From Takakia lepidozioides (taxonomy: Eukaryota; Streptophyta; Takakiopsida; Takakiales; Takakiaceae), in the NCBI GenBank assembly GCA_030704615.1, contig CM060732.1:33151053-33215052 (forward strand): a stretch of 64,000 bases of DNA, given 5' to 3'. The notes below the pieces were generated by a model. The model saw only the letters and a list, made by a program, of their open reading frames with translations, did no database searches and was not told the origin of the DNA. Made by a program: the position numbers and the translations under genes. Numbering within the stretch: position 1 is the first letter of the stretch; the number at the start of each line of letters is the position of its first letter. Positions 33,195 through 45,455 of this stretch are shown here, piece by piece.

Positions 33195-36100
33195 ATCCCG
33201 GCGGAGAACGTCGTCGCGTACAGCTGAGCCGGCCGTTGTCATCCGATAAACACGCCCAAGGCTGGGTGGGGGTACGTCCACGGAGCTCTGAATAGTGCAA
33301 GCCATCCCAGAGCATTGACAATCCGAGTCTCATTCAACTTGTTGGGAGGGTGTCGTCTCTTCACTCTTCCGAATCGCATTGTGGGATGTGCAGAATTGTC
33401 CAATCCGTCTCTACTGGACTGAGTAGTCTGCAATTGCTGGGTCTGAGGAACTGGAAACGAGTGGGCCGGGACGTCTGTGCGTTGCACCATTCGAAATCCT
33501 GCTGCAGAAAGAGCATCCGCCTCATTCTGAGAGAGGTTGCAACTCGGTGCAATAGGCCAAACGCCCGGAGGCTCAGGCATTCCCTGAATCCTGTACTTGG
33601 GCTTGTCAAATACACATGTCATTATGTCATGCCTACAGAACCAAAACGTCTGCGTTGTGGCGTGAGAGAATGTAGGAGTCAAAAATCTGCCGCTGAAACA
33701 AGGTGCAGGTACAGCACCGTGTGGGTTCCTCCGAATCATCTCACCATAGCGTGCTCTGGTATCCACCCGGATGGCGCAACACTTCCCTCGAAATGCCGAC
33801 AATGTCCTTGCAATTCTCCACTGTGACTCCGACACTCTTGTTTCCACAATGGGTATGTTGTACCGCGTTACTACAGATGGCTCGTTATGTTCCTCGGGCA
33901 CGTGCCCTGTGCTCAAAGGAGATGGCGATCTTGAATGTGCAGGACTTGCGGTGCTCGACGAGACCTCCTCGGGCAACATCACGGGACCACAAGGGAGCGT
34001 GCGAATATTCTTGTCAGCTCGCCATGAATCATCTTCTCTGCCAGGTGCCTCGTCAAGTCTTCATCTCACTGGACGGGTGTGAACATCTCCTTCCAAGTGT
34101 TGGCCTCTTCGAAGCAATGGCGTGTACTGAAGGCCCTCTCGCAAGGCTGCCGCCCACTTGCGAGGATTCTTCGATCTGGAGGCAGTCCGCATCAGCATTT
34201 CCTGCTTGTCCGGCCCCAAGCCCCACTGTTTCCCTTTCAAGAACTCGTTGTACCTGCATTGCTGCATAATTGACCTCACAATGTCCTCCGTTGTGGCAGT
34301 GAGGATGTCCACCAGATGCGCCGCAGAGGAGGCATGCCAAGAAGAATGTACTGATTTGACCATGTTTGTTGTCGTCATGTCGGTATGGTCGGAGTCCAGA
34401 CACATTTCCTGCACATGCACATGTTGAGATTACAAGCAAGTTACAAATAACGACTAGCATAATATTGAACGGGACGTGAATTCGTCCAACTCACCTCCCG
34501 CATATAGTCGCCGAACTGGAGGAAACGATTATGCCACCATGCTAGCCAACTGACCATTTCTCCCTCGTCTGATTTCTTTAGAGCACCTGACGTTGTCCAC
34601 CAAGCCCGTATACATGCAAACTGTGTCTCTGCATCATCCAAGGTGGGAGCACGCTTCCACGCAAAGACACATGGAACGGTGCTCCTCTCTGAAATCTGGC
34701 GCCACGAGCCGGGTTGTGTACTGCAACAAGCTCTGTAGAAAATGGAACCCACAAGATCTCTCCTTGCCTTCCATCAGAACATTGGGGTCTTCCCCGTACA
34801 CCCTTCGGATGGCAGCCCAATTTGCTTGTGCGTTGTCCGCCATGAAACCACGGAAATTGGGAGGGGGGAATCTTGCCCTGGCCATCTATTTGTTTATTCC
34901 CTGCCAAAGAAGCATCTCCGATTGTGTGTCATCTCCTTTCATCTCACAAATAGCAATTGTCATTAGCATCCTACAGTGGGTGTCGTAGACATGTGCAGCC
35001 ATTGTCACCCACTGGTGATTTGTAATTCGCTTGATATGGTCGAACATGACCCAACTATTTGACAAGTCCCCACTCGTCATCCGGTCGACCAGTTTGACGC
35101 CGCTACCACGCCCACACGTTGACATTTTGAATACGAAACAACGATCTGCCTCAGTCCCTTGTCCATGAAACCTACTTCCATGAATGTAGTCATATCCACA
35201 TTGTCGCTTCACCTCCAGAATGGAGTGCATATCCGAGCCACGCCCAATTTTCTGTTTGCAGGAGACAATGTGGTTTCGGACATTCAGTGAACAGATGTGG
35301 GACACTGACTCCAGCAATGCCTCAATTTCCTTCTCATCGAGAGGAACTCTATCGGAGCCGTCTTCCGACATAATTCTGGCCAATGCCATCTTATGGGCGG
35401 CTTGCAGCTGTATCTGTTTGGGTTTGGCACCAGGTCTCAACTTAACCTCCTCCTGAACAAGCTGCTCTGCCTCGTGGGCAGCCTCCCACGAGTTCCCCCT
35501 CGCCAATTTGTGACAATGGGAACCAACGTGTATGCAAGCTCGTGTGAGGTCAGAAAAACGGTGCAACACATAGAACTGCTTGGCATTACAAACAGACATG
35601 CAATGTGGTGGTTCTTTGCAATGTGCACACTTAAATGTGGAGTTTGGAACCTTCTCCTGAGCTCGAAATGGTTGATGAGCTGTGCCTGTCCAATCCGTCT
35701 CGTTCCTGTGACCTCTGGATTTAAAGTGGAAGCAAGTTGGGGAGAAACACCGCAACGCGCCCGCACAAACAACATAGCGCACCCGCACACCATCGAGCAT
35801 CTTCATGCTGGTGGTTTTGGTGACGCACCAAGGATGACCGTCATGTTTCCTATCCATATCTGTCAACATTTCGGACGCCCTCGAATAGTCCGTTCGAGGA
35901 GGGAACTCAAAGAACATATTACCGTCGAAATCTGCGGGAAGGCATGTAACGGATTTAATGGCAAACTTGCTGTAGTCCAGCCCAGCCAGCTCTGAGCGGT
36001 GTCCATCCATGTGAAGCCCCCACAAAATTTCAAGAATGGATCGAACTGTTGTGTTCGTGCTGGGAATATGACTCCCTCATCCACTGATGTCCATTGAGGA

Positions 36101-36583
36101 CTTGCCTGATCTCCAGGATGATCTCGGAACTTCCATGACCTCGTCGGAGTCGGACAGGTTGTGAACAACCCGGTTCTTGCTCGTCTTCATTGATGGGTTC
36201 GGCTCTGGATTTACTTCGTTGCGGACTTCTCTCTTTGAGGTACCCACTCTCTGATTCGCGGATTGTTTCGTGGAAGGCGCTAGGATAGAAGGCGCATTTG
36301 GCGGGCAAATGAAGTCCCCAACAGCCCTGTATATGACGCTGTCCGATGGTGGAACTTGCCATTCCCTGCCGTCGACAAAATCATCGTGGAGCACAACAAT
36401 ACTTTCGACTACAACTCCGTTTGAATCCATCATTTCCTCCTCCAAAAATACCGACCCCGATTTCAGGTGGTATCGAACGTAGAGATATTTCTCCATCACC
36501 CAGCAGATCTCCCCTCTGCACGGAAATGTAGCTCTATGCTCGTGAGGAGGGCAGTACACTATAGCGCTCGGGTTTTCTGCCAT
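33195..36583 (-). pseudogene. Mutator-like transposase, copy C, diverged and truncated
   Basis: Homologous to copy 1 from MAENPSAIVYCPP (start at 36,583) through the zinc region (FKCAHCKEPPHC, GSHCHKLARG), WVMFDHIKRI, GFMADNAQANW and exon 2 (intron 34,494-34,409, GTGAGT donor). A frameshift lies near 36,060. A TAG at 34,888-34,886 stands where copy 1 has CAG. The third catalytic residue is lost: NMAES in copies 1 and 2 is NMVKS here. A frameshift near 34,065 is followed by FWFCRHDIMTCVFDKPKY; near 33,300 the frame breaks again and the SWIM finger is reduced to a CNC remnant. Sequence divergence from copy 1 is large, so this is an older or distinct subfamily. Confidence 0.75.
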
Positions 36584-37165
36584 GGGAGATGTACACACAA
36601 GATTGCCAGGACAGCGTTCGGACAAGCGCCCTAGGAGAAGGGGGGATGCAGCGAGGGGAAGGAATGCAGGGCCAATTTTTGCAAGCGACGAAGCCTATTC
36701 ACGAATTCGGGGAGCCCACTCTCCCAAAAATCCACTGTCAGAGAGTTAATGAACCTTGTTTGCGGAATGCGGCCCTTGGCCTTTGCGCAATAACAGCCAA
36801 CAGTATGCAGTCAGAAGGTATATGACCTGTGCAGATGCGCTACGCAAACCAATCATTACGACGTCTGACAAGAAGCATGGGGGGGCGAGCGTGCAAGCAC
36901 CTTCCCCATGGACAAAGGGAACTAACAGAGGTGGCATTCCAGTGGGCCTGATTACAAGATTGAGTGCCAGACCCTCGCTGCCAAAAGTCAACATACAACA
37001 AAATCCAACATTGCGCAAAAAGTGGAACTTTGGTTCAAAGGAGACATTTTTATTAATAATGAACTGTGACAAGTATGTATGCCCTCACAAGCCAAGGGAA
37101 GCCAAAAGTATGCATGCCATCCATGCTCAGGTAAGTTGGGAATTTTTTCCCGTGTTGCACTAACA
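36584..37165. other. Spacer upstream of transposase C
   Basis: No gene recognised. Corresponds in position to the leader between the array and the transposase in copies 1 and 2, but is not similar to it by eye. Confidence 0.35.
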
Positions 37166-37745
37166 TCACCAAGAAGCTGGAACCTCCATTGGCCTCTCAA
37201 CAAGCTCATGACTGACAGGGTGTCGGTAGGTGAAGACAATGGATGCAGCCCGTTCTGCTTTGGTGTAGTGGACAACGGTGTCATGTCCTCCGATATATGC
37301 ACCATCGTAAATCGAGATCTTTGTTGTGGAGAGACTGCGTCCATAGGACTCATCCTCGTAGCTTATGAGAATGTCCCCATACACTGTTTGCGATGGAATC
37401 CTCTCTGGCATGTATGTACACCGGATGCAATCCTCGAAGGCCCATTGGCAGCACCTTCAATGATGTAGGAAGGCTGTGCGGCTTTTGGGGATGTTCCATG
37501 TAGGTGGATACTGCAGATCAATGATTCGCAGGCACCAAAGCCGCGCAAGCCTGTCCCCGCGAGGCTGATCGTGGAAGCCAGGAAGGTACTCAAGAGCGGA
37601 CAGGTGCACCCTCCTCTACTGAGAGTGGTCTATCCAATCCTGCAGGTATATGAAAATATCCCCTGACTTGGGCGAGAAGTCCCACGGGGTGCGATGCTTG
37701 TTTGGGCAGTTAAGGGGATCCCGGCACACCATCGAGGACTACTGA
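37166..37745 (-). pseudogene. Gene 3 (unknown), copy C
   Basis: Reading leftwards through several frames: RDPLNCPNKHRTPWDF, SGDIFIYLQDWIDH, LEYLPGFHDQPRGDRLARLW, LRIIDLQYPPTWN, then YGDILISYEDESYG, STTKISIYDGAYIGGHDTVV, HPVSHELVERPMEVP and a stop. Each block has a counterpart in the same order at 46.5-47.2 kb (SGDIVIWYTDY, YIVGHYAFERGDDLGL, YGDIRIGVDDENVK, SIFDGGMIEGQDIVV, THELVLRAVEVP). I recognise no known family. Conservation between diverged elements indicates a real gene. At least two frame changes make this copy non-functional. Confidence 0.6.
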
Positions 37746-37994
37746 AAGGGCTGCCAAGAAGCACAGAGGGTGCGCAGGGAAGGGGGAGTGTGAGGAAGAT
37801 GAGGAGTTCGGAGCGAGGAAGTGTTGTTGTTGTCTCGGTTTGAAACGCGTGGGTCACGAGCGAAGGTCGGGCAAGTGGCAAAGGAAAAGAGCACCATTTA
37901 ATATAACCATACCCAGGAATGAGGCGCAGAATTTACTTTGACAGGTCGTCCAATCGGAGGGTGACGGCCCCACGTGCTTGCTAGAGAAGATCCC

Positions 37995-38415
37995 CCGGAT
38001 GGAAAAACGGCGCCGAATTTCCATCCGAGGCCCGTTGGATGAAGTCGTCTCGGGGGGAGAGGCCGACACCTGGCCGACAGAGAAGATCCCCCGGATGGAA
38101 AAACGGCGCCGAATTTCCATCCGAGGGCGCACGGATGAAGTCGGCTCGGGGGAGAGGCCGACACCTGGCCGACAGAGAACATCCCCCGGATGGGAAAACG
38201 GCGCCGAATTTCCATCCGAGGCCCGATGGATGAAGTCGTCTCGGGGGGAGAGGCCGACACCTGGCCGACAGAGAACATCCCCCGGATGAAAAAACGGCGC
38301 CGAATTTCCATCCGAGGCCCGTTGGATGAAGTCGTCTCAGGGGGAGAGCCCGACACATGGCCGACAGACAACATCCCCCGGATGGAAAAATGGCGCCGAA
38401 TTTCCATCCACAGAC
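37995..38415. repeat. Tandem palindrome array, about 96-bp unit, five units
   Basis: Cores GGCGCC at about 38009, 38105, 38200, 38295 and 38392, spaced 95-97 bp. Arms are GGATGGAAAAACGGCGCCG and GAATTTCCATCC: outer parts are symmetrical, while AAAA on one side faces AATT on the other in every unit. The spacers read GGCCGACACCTGGCCGACAG and GTTGGATGAAGTCGTCTC. The array lies between gene 3/transposase C (leftward) and methyltransferase B (rightward). Confidence 0.9.
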
Positions 38416-38517
38416 GCCCGTATCGGCCCTTCTTCAACATTTTTTAGTCGTTGGATGAAGTTTTTCGCGTATTTTTGACTGGTTACACACTAAACTTGGA
38501 ATTTTTTGCCTGCAGGA

Positions 38518-38680
38518 TAAAAATTCGGCGCCGGATTCCCATCCGGCCCCGCTCCGAATTACCTGCAGGATGGACTTTTCCATCCGGCGTCTCGTGGATG
38601 AGAACGGCTCGGGCGGAGGGAGGGCCACGTTGCGTCCTACTTCATCCGCTGGATGGAAATTCGGCGCCGTTTTTTCCATC
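38518..38680. repeat. Two further palindromes before methyltransferase B
   Basis: AAATTCGGCGCCGGATTCCC (about 38,520) and GAAATTCGGCGCCGTTTTTTCC-type sequence (about 38,655) with GGATGG/CCATC outer arms. They continue the array toward the methyltransferase start at 38,937 with larger spacing. Confidence 0.7.
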
Positions 38681-41036
38681 TAGTGGGCGACTGATGAAGT
38701 CTCGGGGGGAGGGTGGGCCTGTCGGCGCCTGTGGCCGACCTCCATACCTACGACATTTATTGGCGCAGTTGCGCATTAAATGTACTCTGCCGTCGGTTTT
38801 GAACCAGATGTTCCACAAGGATTCCACGCTTGCTTCCCGGATACGCCTTCGACACCTGATGTGACGCTTGGATGAAATTCCATTCGAGGCATGTAGGCAC
38901 GCATATCTCGGGAGATTTTTTCTTTTGCTGGGACTTATGCCGCGTGGAGAAGGGCGTGGCTCTCCTGAGAGAAACCCCACACCCAGACCACGGCGGAAGC
39001 TGAAGGCTTTGTACTACGGGCGGCGTCCAACCTCTCGCATGGCCAAACTGAAGCTCCAGCAGGAGATCCCATTGTCTTGCTCACAGCCCGCGCCAACTAA
39101 AGCCGAGCACTCTCAGGCAAGCCCCTTCCTCTTTCGCTTTGTGTAACATGTGCGGTCTTCCTCGCTTTTTGTTTGTTTGTTTTGGCATCTTCAGCCTGGC
39201 AGCCCTGGAAGTGCATGGTTGCATCGCAAAAGCACGAGTTGGTGAGATGAATGATCAAGGTCAGAGGGGTTAGAAAGGAGCCAGGTTGTTGCAAAAGCAG
39301 GAATTGGTGAGAAGAATGATGAAGGTCAGAGGGGTTAGAGCCAGGTCGTTGCTGCATAGAGATTTGCAACAGGGTGCACACCTTTGCTACAGATGACAGG
39401 TTGCATCCCAGAATCAAGGAAATCCATGCTGAGCTGAGAAGATTGTCTGGGCAGATGAAGTGTCTTCAAAACATTTCATCCTCTTTTCCCGTCTTATCAA
39501 AATCGTCCTTAAATTTTCATGTTGATTTCAGCAAGTTACTGGTTGAGTGAACCTTAGATAGTTTGCAATGCGTGTGCAAAGCCGGCAGCTCTGGAAAAGG
39601 CTGCTTCTGCATGTGATTCTTAGGGATTGCTTGGGTTTGTTTTCATTGTTGTTCCATGCCACTCCATACTTGGTTTTGTTTTGTTTTCATTGTTGTTCCA
39701 CGATTGTTGCGATGGTGGTTTTCATTGCGATGTTGGTTCTCACGATTGTTGGGGATGACAGAGTGACGACAAACCCGACACGCTGGTGGTATCATCGACA
39801 GCTCCAACTGCTCGAGCAATCACTCCAAAAGCCGCTACTCATCGCATGTTTGCATCGCCCAACTTGGGGCGGGAGGGCAAACTAAATCCTTTTGTTGGTG
39901 GACGGGAGGACCTGCAGCGAGAGTACGACAAAATAGGCATTCGGGAGGTTGGTGCAGGCAGCATGGCAGGTGAAGGGCGTTGGATGAGGACAACAGATCC
40001 GGCAATGGAGGAAGTTGATGTACCTGCAGTAGGGCCCGCCCACGCAAAGAAGACGAAGAAAGCCAAGCACATGCAATCCCCGGCGAGAGAGCCGTCAAGG
40101 GCTGCGGAGGGGGGAGTGAGCAGGGCGCGCGAGGGTGTCAGTTCGCCTCAATCAAAGGTGGTCGTCTTGGAGGCCTCCCCTGCTGCTACCCCTAGTAAGA
40201 AACAGAAGGCCCGTGAGAGGGCAAAAGAACAGGCGAGACATAAGGCTAGCCACGAGGCAAGAGTAAAGGCCACTAAAGAGGTCAGGGTTGTCGAAATGAC
40301 AGATGCCCATGTAAGCGAGGGACGCATAGAGACGGTGGAGCCCTCCAAGACACCACAAATAGGCAGTAACACACCGGTTACACCATCGCAGGTAGGAGTA
40401 GCCCACCAAATTACCCATACGGTGGAGACTGGAGGAGGGGAAAGAACACCACAAAGAGCACGGATTGTGGAAGTTCGAGGTGAAGCCGGGGAGAGGCCAG
40501 TAGAGACGGGGAGAGTGCTCGAGGTGGTTTTGGCGGTGGTTGACCATGTTGAGGACGACAAGAGGGAGCTTTCTGACCAGGATGACATCCTCCCGGACAT
40601 CCCCAGGCCCCAAACCCGGAGCATACAGGCTGAATTTGGCGGTCCGGGTGGGCTGCCGGAGAACCCCCCTGCAACAAACGTCATGTCGAAGGCGGATATG
40701 AAGTTGGCCGCTGCCAAGATGTTGGAGGCAACCCACAGCAACATTGGCAGGGTGTACCCGGCCAAGCTTCGGATTCCCCTTTGCCGCTTGGTTTCATTGC
40801 AGGTGGTGAGACCTGCCCTCCCAGGCGATATTGACAAGCTGAAATTCTCTTTCCGGGAAGGATATCGAATGGGGTCTGCCGCGTTTTACGTTTCCATGGA
40901 GAACGACCACGGAGCTTCTCGTGCCCACACTTCCGATGAGGTGGACAAATGGGGTCCCCATTGGCAAAGGCGAAATGAGGAGTTCGAGAGATTGATTGCT
41001 ACTGATCCTCTTTTCCAGCACTTGTCCGGAAAGATG

Positions 41037-41879
41037 CACTACAACAGATCGCGGTAGTTATGACTGCCAAACCGTGGTAGTCATGGTTTTCATGACTTTG
41101 ACCATGACTGCACCCATGTTTTTATATGAAATTGACTTGCCGCAGTCGTTCATACGACTATAATCATATGAACGACTATCTAAATAGTCATCTATATGAC
41201 TACATGGCTCCGAAATGGGCGGAAGGCTGGTCAACGGCAATTGACCAGATTTAGATCACCATTCATAGTCATTTCCATGACTACAGTGTACATGGATGAG
41301 GTTACATAGTCATGATGACTACTGGGGATTTTGTAATTTGGTGTGTATAATGCAATTAAAACACCATATGATCGTATGAATGACTAATGGGTGTATTGGT
41401 TAACAGGTAGTGAACTATAACTCTTATAGTAAAGAGGTTGCAGGTTCAACTCCTCCAAGTACAATCAAATGATAAGATGGCCCTAGGTTAGTAGGCGAGC
41501 TAGGGATAGCACGTGGTACCCTAGATGGACTGCCACGTGGTTTTTTCATTATTATAAAATGCATTATGCCACGTGGCACAATGCGGTGCGACGCGGCGTT
41601 TGACATATGTTTTTTTTTCGGTTTTTTTAATTTAATTTAATTTTTTTAATCAATTGCGCCTCGCCACGTGGCGCGGAAGCGGCCGCTGCAGTATGGTATA
41701 TATGATTGCAGTGAGAGATATCACTTGGTTCATATGACTGTAGTCATCCGGACCGTACCATCCTATACTCATTGTATTGACTTGGTTTGCACGACTTACA
41801 GTCATAGAAGTCATATGTACCGTTTATGACTGTAGAATAGTCATACATACAGTCTTAAATACCGCGATCTGTTGTAGTG
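41037..41879. mobile_element. Non-autonomous CACTA-type element in methyltransferase B
   Basis: Begins CACTACAACAGATCGCGGTA and ends with its exact complement (20-bp TIR), 843 bp. Flanks are ATG (41034-41036) and ACG (41880-41882), a 3-bp target duplication with one transition. Taking it out restores GKM-FYVWDDNHR, which aligns with GKMFFVWDGNH of copies A and D. CACTA ends and a 3-bp duplication fit the CACTA (EnSpm) superfamily. No transposase inside. Subterminal TATGACT/AGTCATA motifs repeat many times, as expected for transposase binding sites. Confidence 0.85.
41395..41470 (+). repeat. tRNA-like A/B-box segment inside the CACTA-type element
   Basis: TTGGTTAACAGGTAGTG resembles an A box; CTCTT...AAGAG could form an anticodon-type stem; GGTTCAACTCC at 41,443-41,453 is a B box. 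Spacing fits a tRNA. It is embedded in a DNA element and is not a tRNA gene with acceptor stem. Confidence 0.5.
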
Positions 41880-43349
41880 ACGTTTTACGTGTGGGACGAC
41901 AATCATCGCCTCCTGGCATGGATGGAGTACATAGCCCAAGCCCACCCCAACGACCTGGATTGGCATTTCGCCATGGAGTGTGTTGTGCTCAAGGTTGCAG
42001 GGCCCAAAGATCGCATTCAAAGCGGCAATGGCAGACATCAACTCGTAAGTTACAATGCCTCTTGCTTTGGAACTTTGAATTTGAAACAGTCATTTCATTG
42101 CCAATCGTCATATTTGTTGCAAATTCTCATTTTAGTATTGTTTAATGGAAATGTGGCATTGCAGGGTGACTGAGAATGCCTTCATTGCCACCAACTTGTC
42201 CCATATGCTCTTCCGAGTGAAGGATGTCGGGAAGCAGGGGGTACAAGAGTTTGCCAATTCGCTCAGTGCCGACCTGCTGCGCAAGTCGGAGGCAAAGGCA
42301 AACAGAACCTGGTATAGGCTGAGCATGGACGCCATGGTGGACTACATATTTGGGGTAAAGCTCCTGACTATTTTGTTCAGCTTATCTGTCTCTCCTCCCC
42401 CAATAGAAGAAAAAGTGTTGACCAGGATTTCTAATCATATCTGCGCATTCTTGACAGACGAAAATTCAGCAGGATTTGGCACATGCGCGGAGGTTCTACA
42501 TGGAGTCAGAGGAGAAGAAACTAACCCCCGGCACTGGAATTGTATCTCAAAGCTGCGGAGGCGAAGGCCCGCATAAAGTACAAGTCGCGGATGGTAAAGT
42601 ACGTGGCCATAGCTGATCCCGCCCTTGGTGCCGACTTTCTGGTGGAGGTGGGGAAGCACTACTCCCACGCTCTAAAGCCCACGATGACATTGGAGAAGCT
42701 GCATCGTCTAGCCACATCCTGTGTGGATGCAACAGAAAAAGTTATACATTCTTAACCAAATTGTCGTGGCAGCAATTTGTTTTTGTGGTGTTTGGCGCTT
42801 ACTAATATGCTGGGTGGTTTGACAGACCCGGTGGCCTCAAATCTGGAATGGTTCCCAAAGTACAAGGGACATGTGGAGCTTCCCCAAACCCGACAAACTG
42901 TCCGAGCCCACATTCGACATGTGGATGAACCGCATGACATGGTGGTTTCAGGTACTTTCCCACGCTTCATTTGGGGCTTCCACTCTTGTATCAGATGGAT
43001 TTATTGTATTTTTTAAGGAAAGCGGTCTGATGGAGAATCTCCACAGGTGACGACAAATGCGCAAGAACAGCTTGACACACAAGCACATCAGTTCAAGCTG
43101 GAGATTTCTGGTGAAGTAGAGAGCCTACGCGACTATGTGACGAGGTACTTTCTGCTCCACAAAACTGACCTATTCTTTCGAGAGATATCCCATGCCCGCC
43201 GGAGCCACGAGTTCACCGACCAGTTGAACGCGGACAAAGCGGCAATGCGCCTTCTGTACAGGTACATACGCGATGCCTTTCTTTTTAGTCCCTACATTTT
43301 GAGGATTTAAGAGGCCTTATGTGGAGCATGAAAATTAGTTGTGAAGAAA

Positions 43350-44035
43350 TCCTTGGAAAAATGGCGCCGAATTTCCGGATTCGGGCCCAGGGGGATGGCT
43401 GTCCAGGGGGTGGCTGGCACTGCCTGGAAATTCGGCGTCATTTTTCCAATTGCAGGCCCAATCAGATCTGGGACTTAGCCATTCTCGGCCCCAACCTTGG
43501 AAAATGGCGCCTAATTTCCAGTTCAGGGCCCCAAAATGGCTAAGTCCCTTGGGTGGCTGGCACCGAAACCGGAAATTCGGCGCCATTTTTTCCAGTTCCG
43601 GCCGGCCCATCAGTTCTGGGGGGGGTAGCCATTTTCGGCCCCAACCTGGGGAAATGGCGCCTAATTTCCAGTTCAGGGCCCCAAAATGGCTAAGTCCCTT
43701 GGGTGGCTGGCACCGAAACCAGAAATTCGGCGCCATTTTTCCAGTTCCGGCCCCAATCAATTCTGGGACTTAGCCATTTTCGGCCCCAATATGGGAAAAT
43801 GGCGCCGAATTTCCAGTTCAGGGCCCCCAAAATGGCTAAGTCCCTGGGGTGGCTGGCACCAAAACTAGAAATTCGGCGCCTTTTTCCAGTTGGCGGCCCC
43901 AAGTCAGTTTTGGGACTTAGCCATTTCGGCCCCATCTGGGAAAATGGGCGCCGAATTTCCAGTTCAGGGCCCCGAAAATGGGTCAGTCCCTGGGGTGGCT
44001 GGCACCGAAACTGGAAATTCGGCGCCATTTTTCGC
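43350..44035. repeat. Palindrome array inside an intron of methyltransferase B
   Basis: Cores GGCGCC (one GGCGTC) at about 43363, 43434, 43506, 43579, 43656, 43729, 43801, 43875, 43947 and 44021, i.e. 71-77 bp apart. Alternate cores are in opposite orientation (AAAATGGCGCC then AATTCGGCGCCATTTTT), and larger arms GGGACTTAGCCATTTT and AAAATGGCTAAGTCCC surround pairs, giving a unit of about 147 bp repeated four times. The same intron in copies A and D has only one or two palindromes. Confidence 0.9.
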
Positions 44036-44899
44036 GTCTATTTTGCAGCTTCATTCCCTAAATTTTACCTTGTTCCCGGGACCTCATTCTGTGTGTGTTT
44101 CTTGAATGCAGGTACTGCAAGTGTCTCCATTTCCCTTGGAGAAAGGTCATCTGTCCTTCGAGCGCCATTCTTCCTCGCATGGAGGAACCCTGGGGTTGAC
44201 TCCATGCACACTGACGTTCGAGAAGGAGTGGCATCTAGAACATTTGCGCGACTGCCCTTGGTATGTGGACCTTTCCGCCCGGCTCACTCGACTCATCCGA
44301 GTTTCAATTGAAGTTGGATGCGGAGGCCCGACGAACCGGGCTCCGCTGCCTCCCCGCTGAGTCCGAGAGGCCAAAGAAGCGAAAGCGCTTGCCAAGTCCA
44401 GGAAAGCGGCAGAGCTTGCTCAGGCAGGTATTCAGGAGAAATTGAATGAGAAGAATAAAGATCAAATGAAAAGGACACGAAAACAGGGGAGTACAGTAAC
44501 CCCCAAAAAACAGAGAAACCACGACCAGGCACCACAGAGGAGGCGCAGGAGGGGCCCCCAAGGGAGTGACTCCGACAACGACTTTGTGCAAGGTCCTGCG
44601 ACTATGCTCTGCTGGTACCATGTCCCGGTCATCCGGTTCCAAGTCAGTCGGACTGGGACTGGCCTGTGCAAGAAGTTGGCATTTGAGGGCGAGCCTATAT
44701 GGCGGTATTGGCGGGCCGTGACGTTTTCCGCAGAGGCCAAAGCTAGAACCCCCAACCATCATCCAAGTGTCAATGAGAGCTTCCTTGACGCTCTGGCTGC
44801 CAGGGCGAAGAGGTGGCAACAAAGCAAGTCAGAAGTGACAAGGGGAAAGCCAAGAAGAGTCTGTACAGAAGCCTAAAGACACCCCTGGAATCCAGGGCT

Positions 44900-45455
44900 C
44901 CCCGTACAAGCCGTAGCACTACACAGGACATGAACCTGTGGATTGGGGGGGGGGTGATCGAAGAAGAGCACCGAATGGCCCCCTTATTCAGATGGGGGTG
45001 GGGAGGCCTGGATGGTGTGAGGCGAATTCACATACTGAGGGGTGAGGGGGACGCGGGGGGGGGGCTGGTGGGATCGGAGAGGGGTGTGTAGGCTGTGACG
45101 TACGATGGTCCTGTAGGCCAAAGTGTGACAATAACCACAAAGTTGAACAATCCCGATAACCCTGAAAGATGAACGCGCACGCGACCCTCAGCTCGACTAG
45201 ATACGTTAGGCATCTGCCATTGCGAACAGAGGGGGAAGAGAATTAAATCAAGAAACCACTGGTGATTGCGGAGCCAAACGAAAACAAAACGACAGACTGC
45301 AGCTTAGAGATCACCGCATTGGTAGACTCCTTCTGCACCGACGGGGGCGAGACTAGACGATTGGGCTACACGTCCCCCAGTAAAAGAGGGCCGTGTGAAA
45401 TAGGAGGGTGGGTACAGCGTGGACGGATGAGCCTACGGAATAAGATCACAAAACG
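44900..45455. other. Unrelated segment replacing the motif IV region of copy B
   Basis: Between GSPYKP and PAFIQTLMETC the catalytic exon seen in A, D and E is absent. In its place is about 0.55 kb with G runs (44,945; 45,056) that matches nothing else in the window by eye. The left boundary is near a TAG after PYKP. Confidence 0.5.

Noticed and set aside
37630-37881. Separate small gene upstream of gene 3 copy C
   Set aside because: Frame-shifted reading of gene 3; the conserved blocks lie in the neighbouring frame.
44900-45455. Viral or other known insertion in methyltransferase B
   Set aside because: No recognisable coding motif, terminal repeats or target duplication; left as unidentified.
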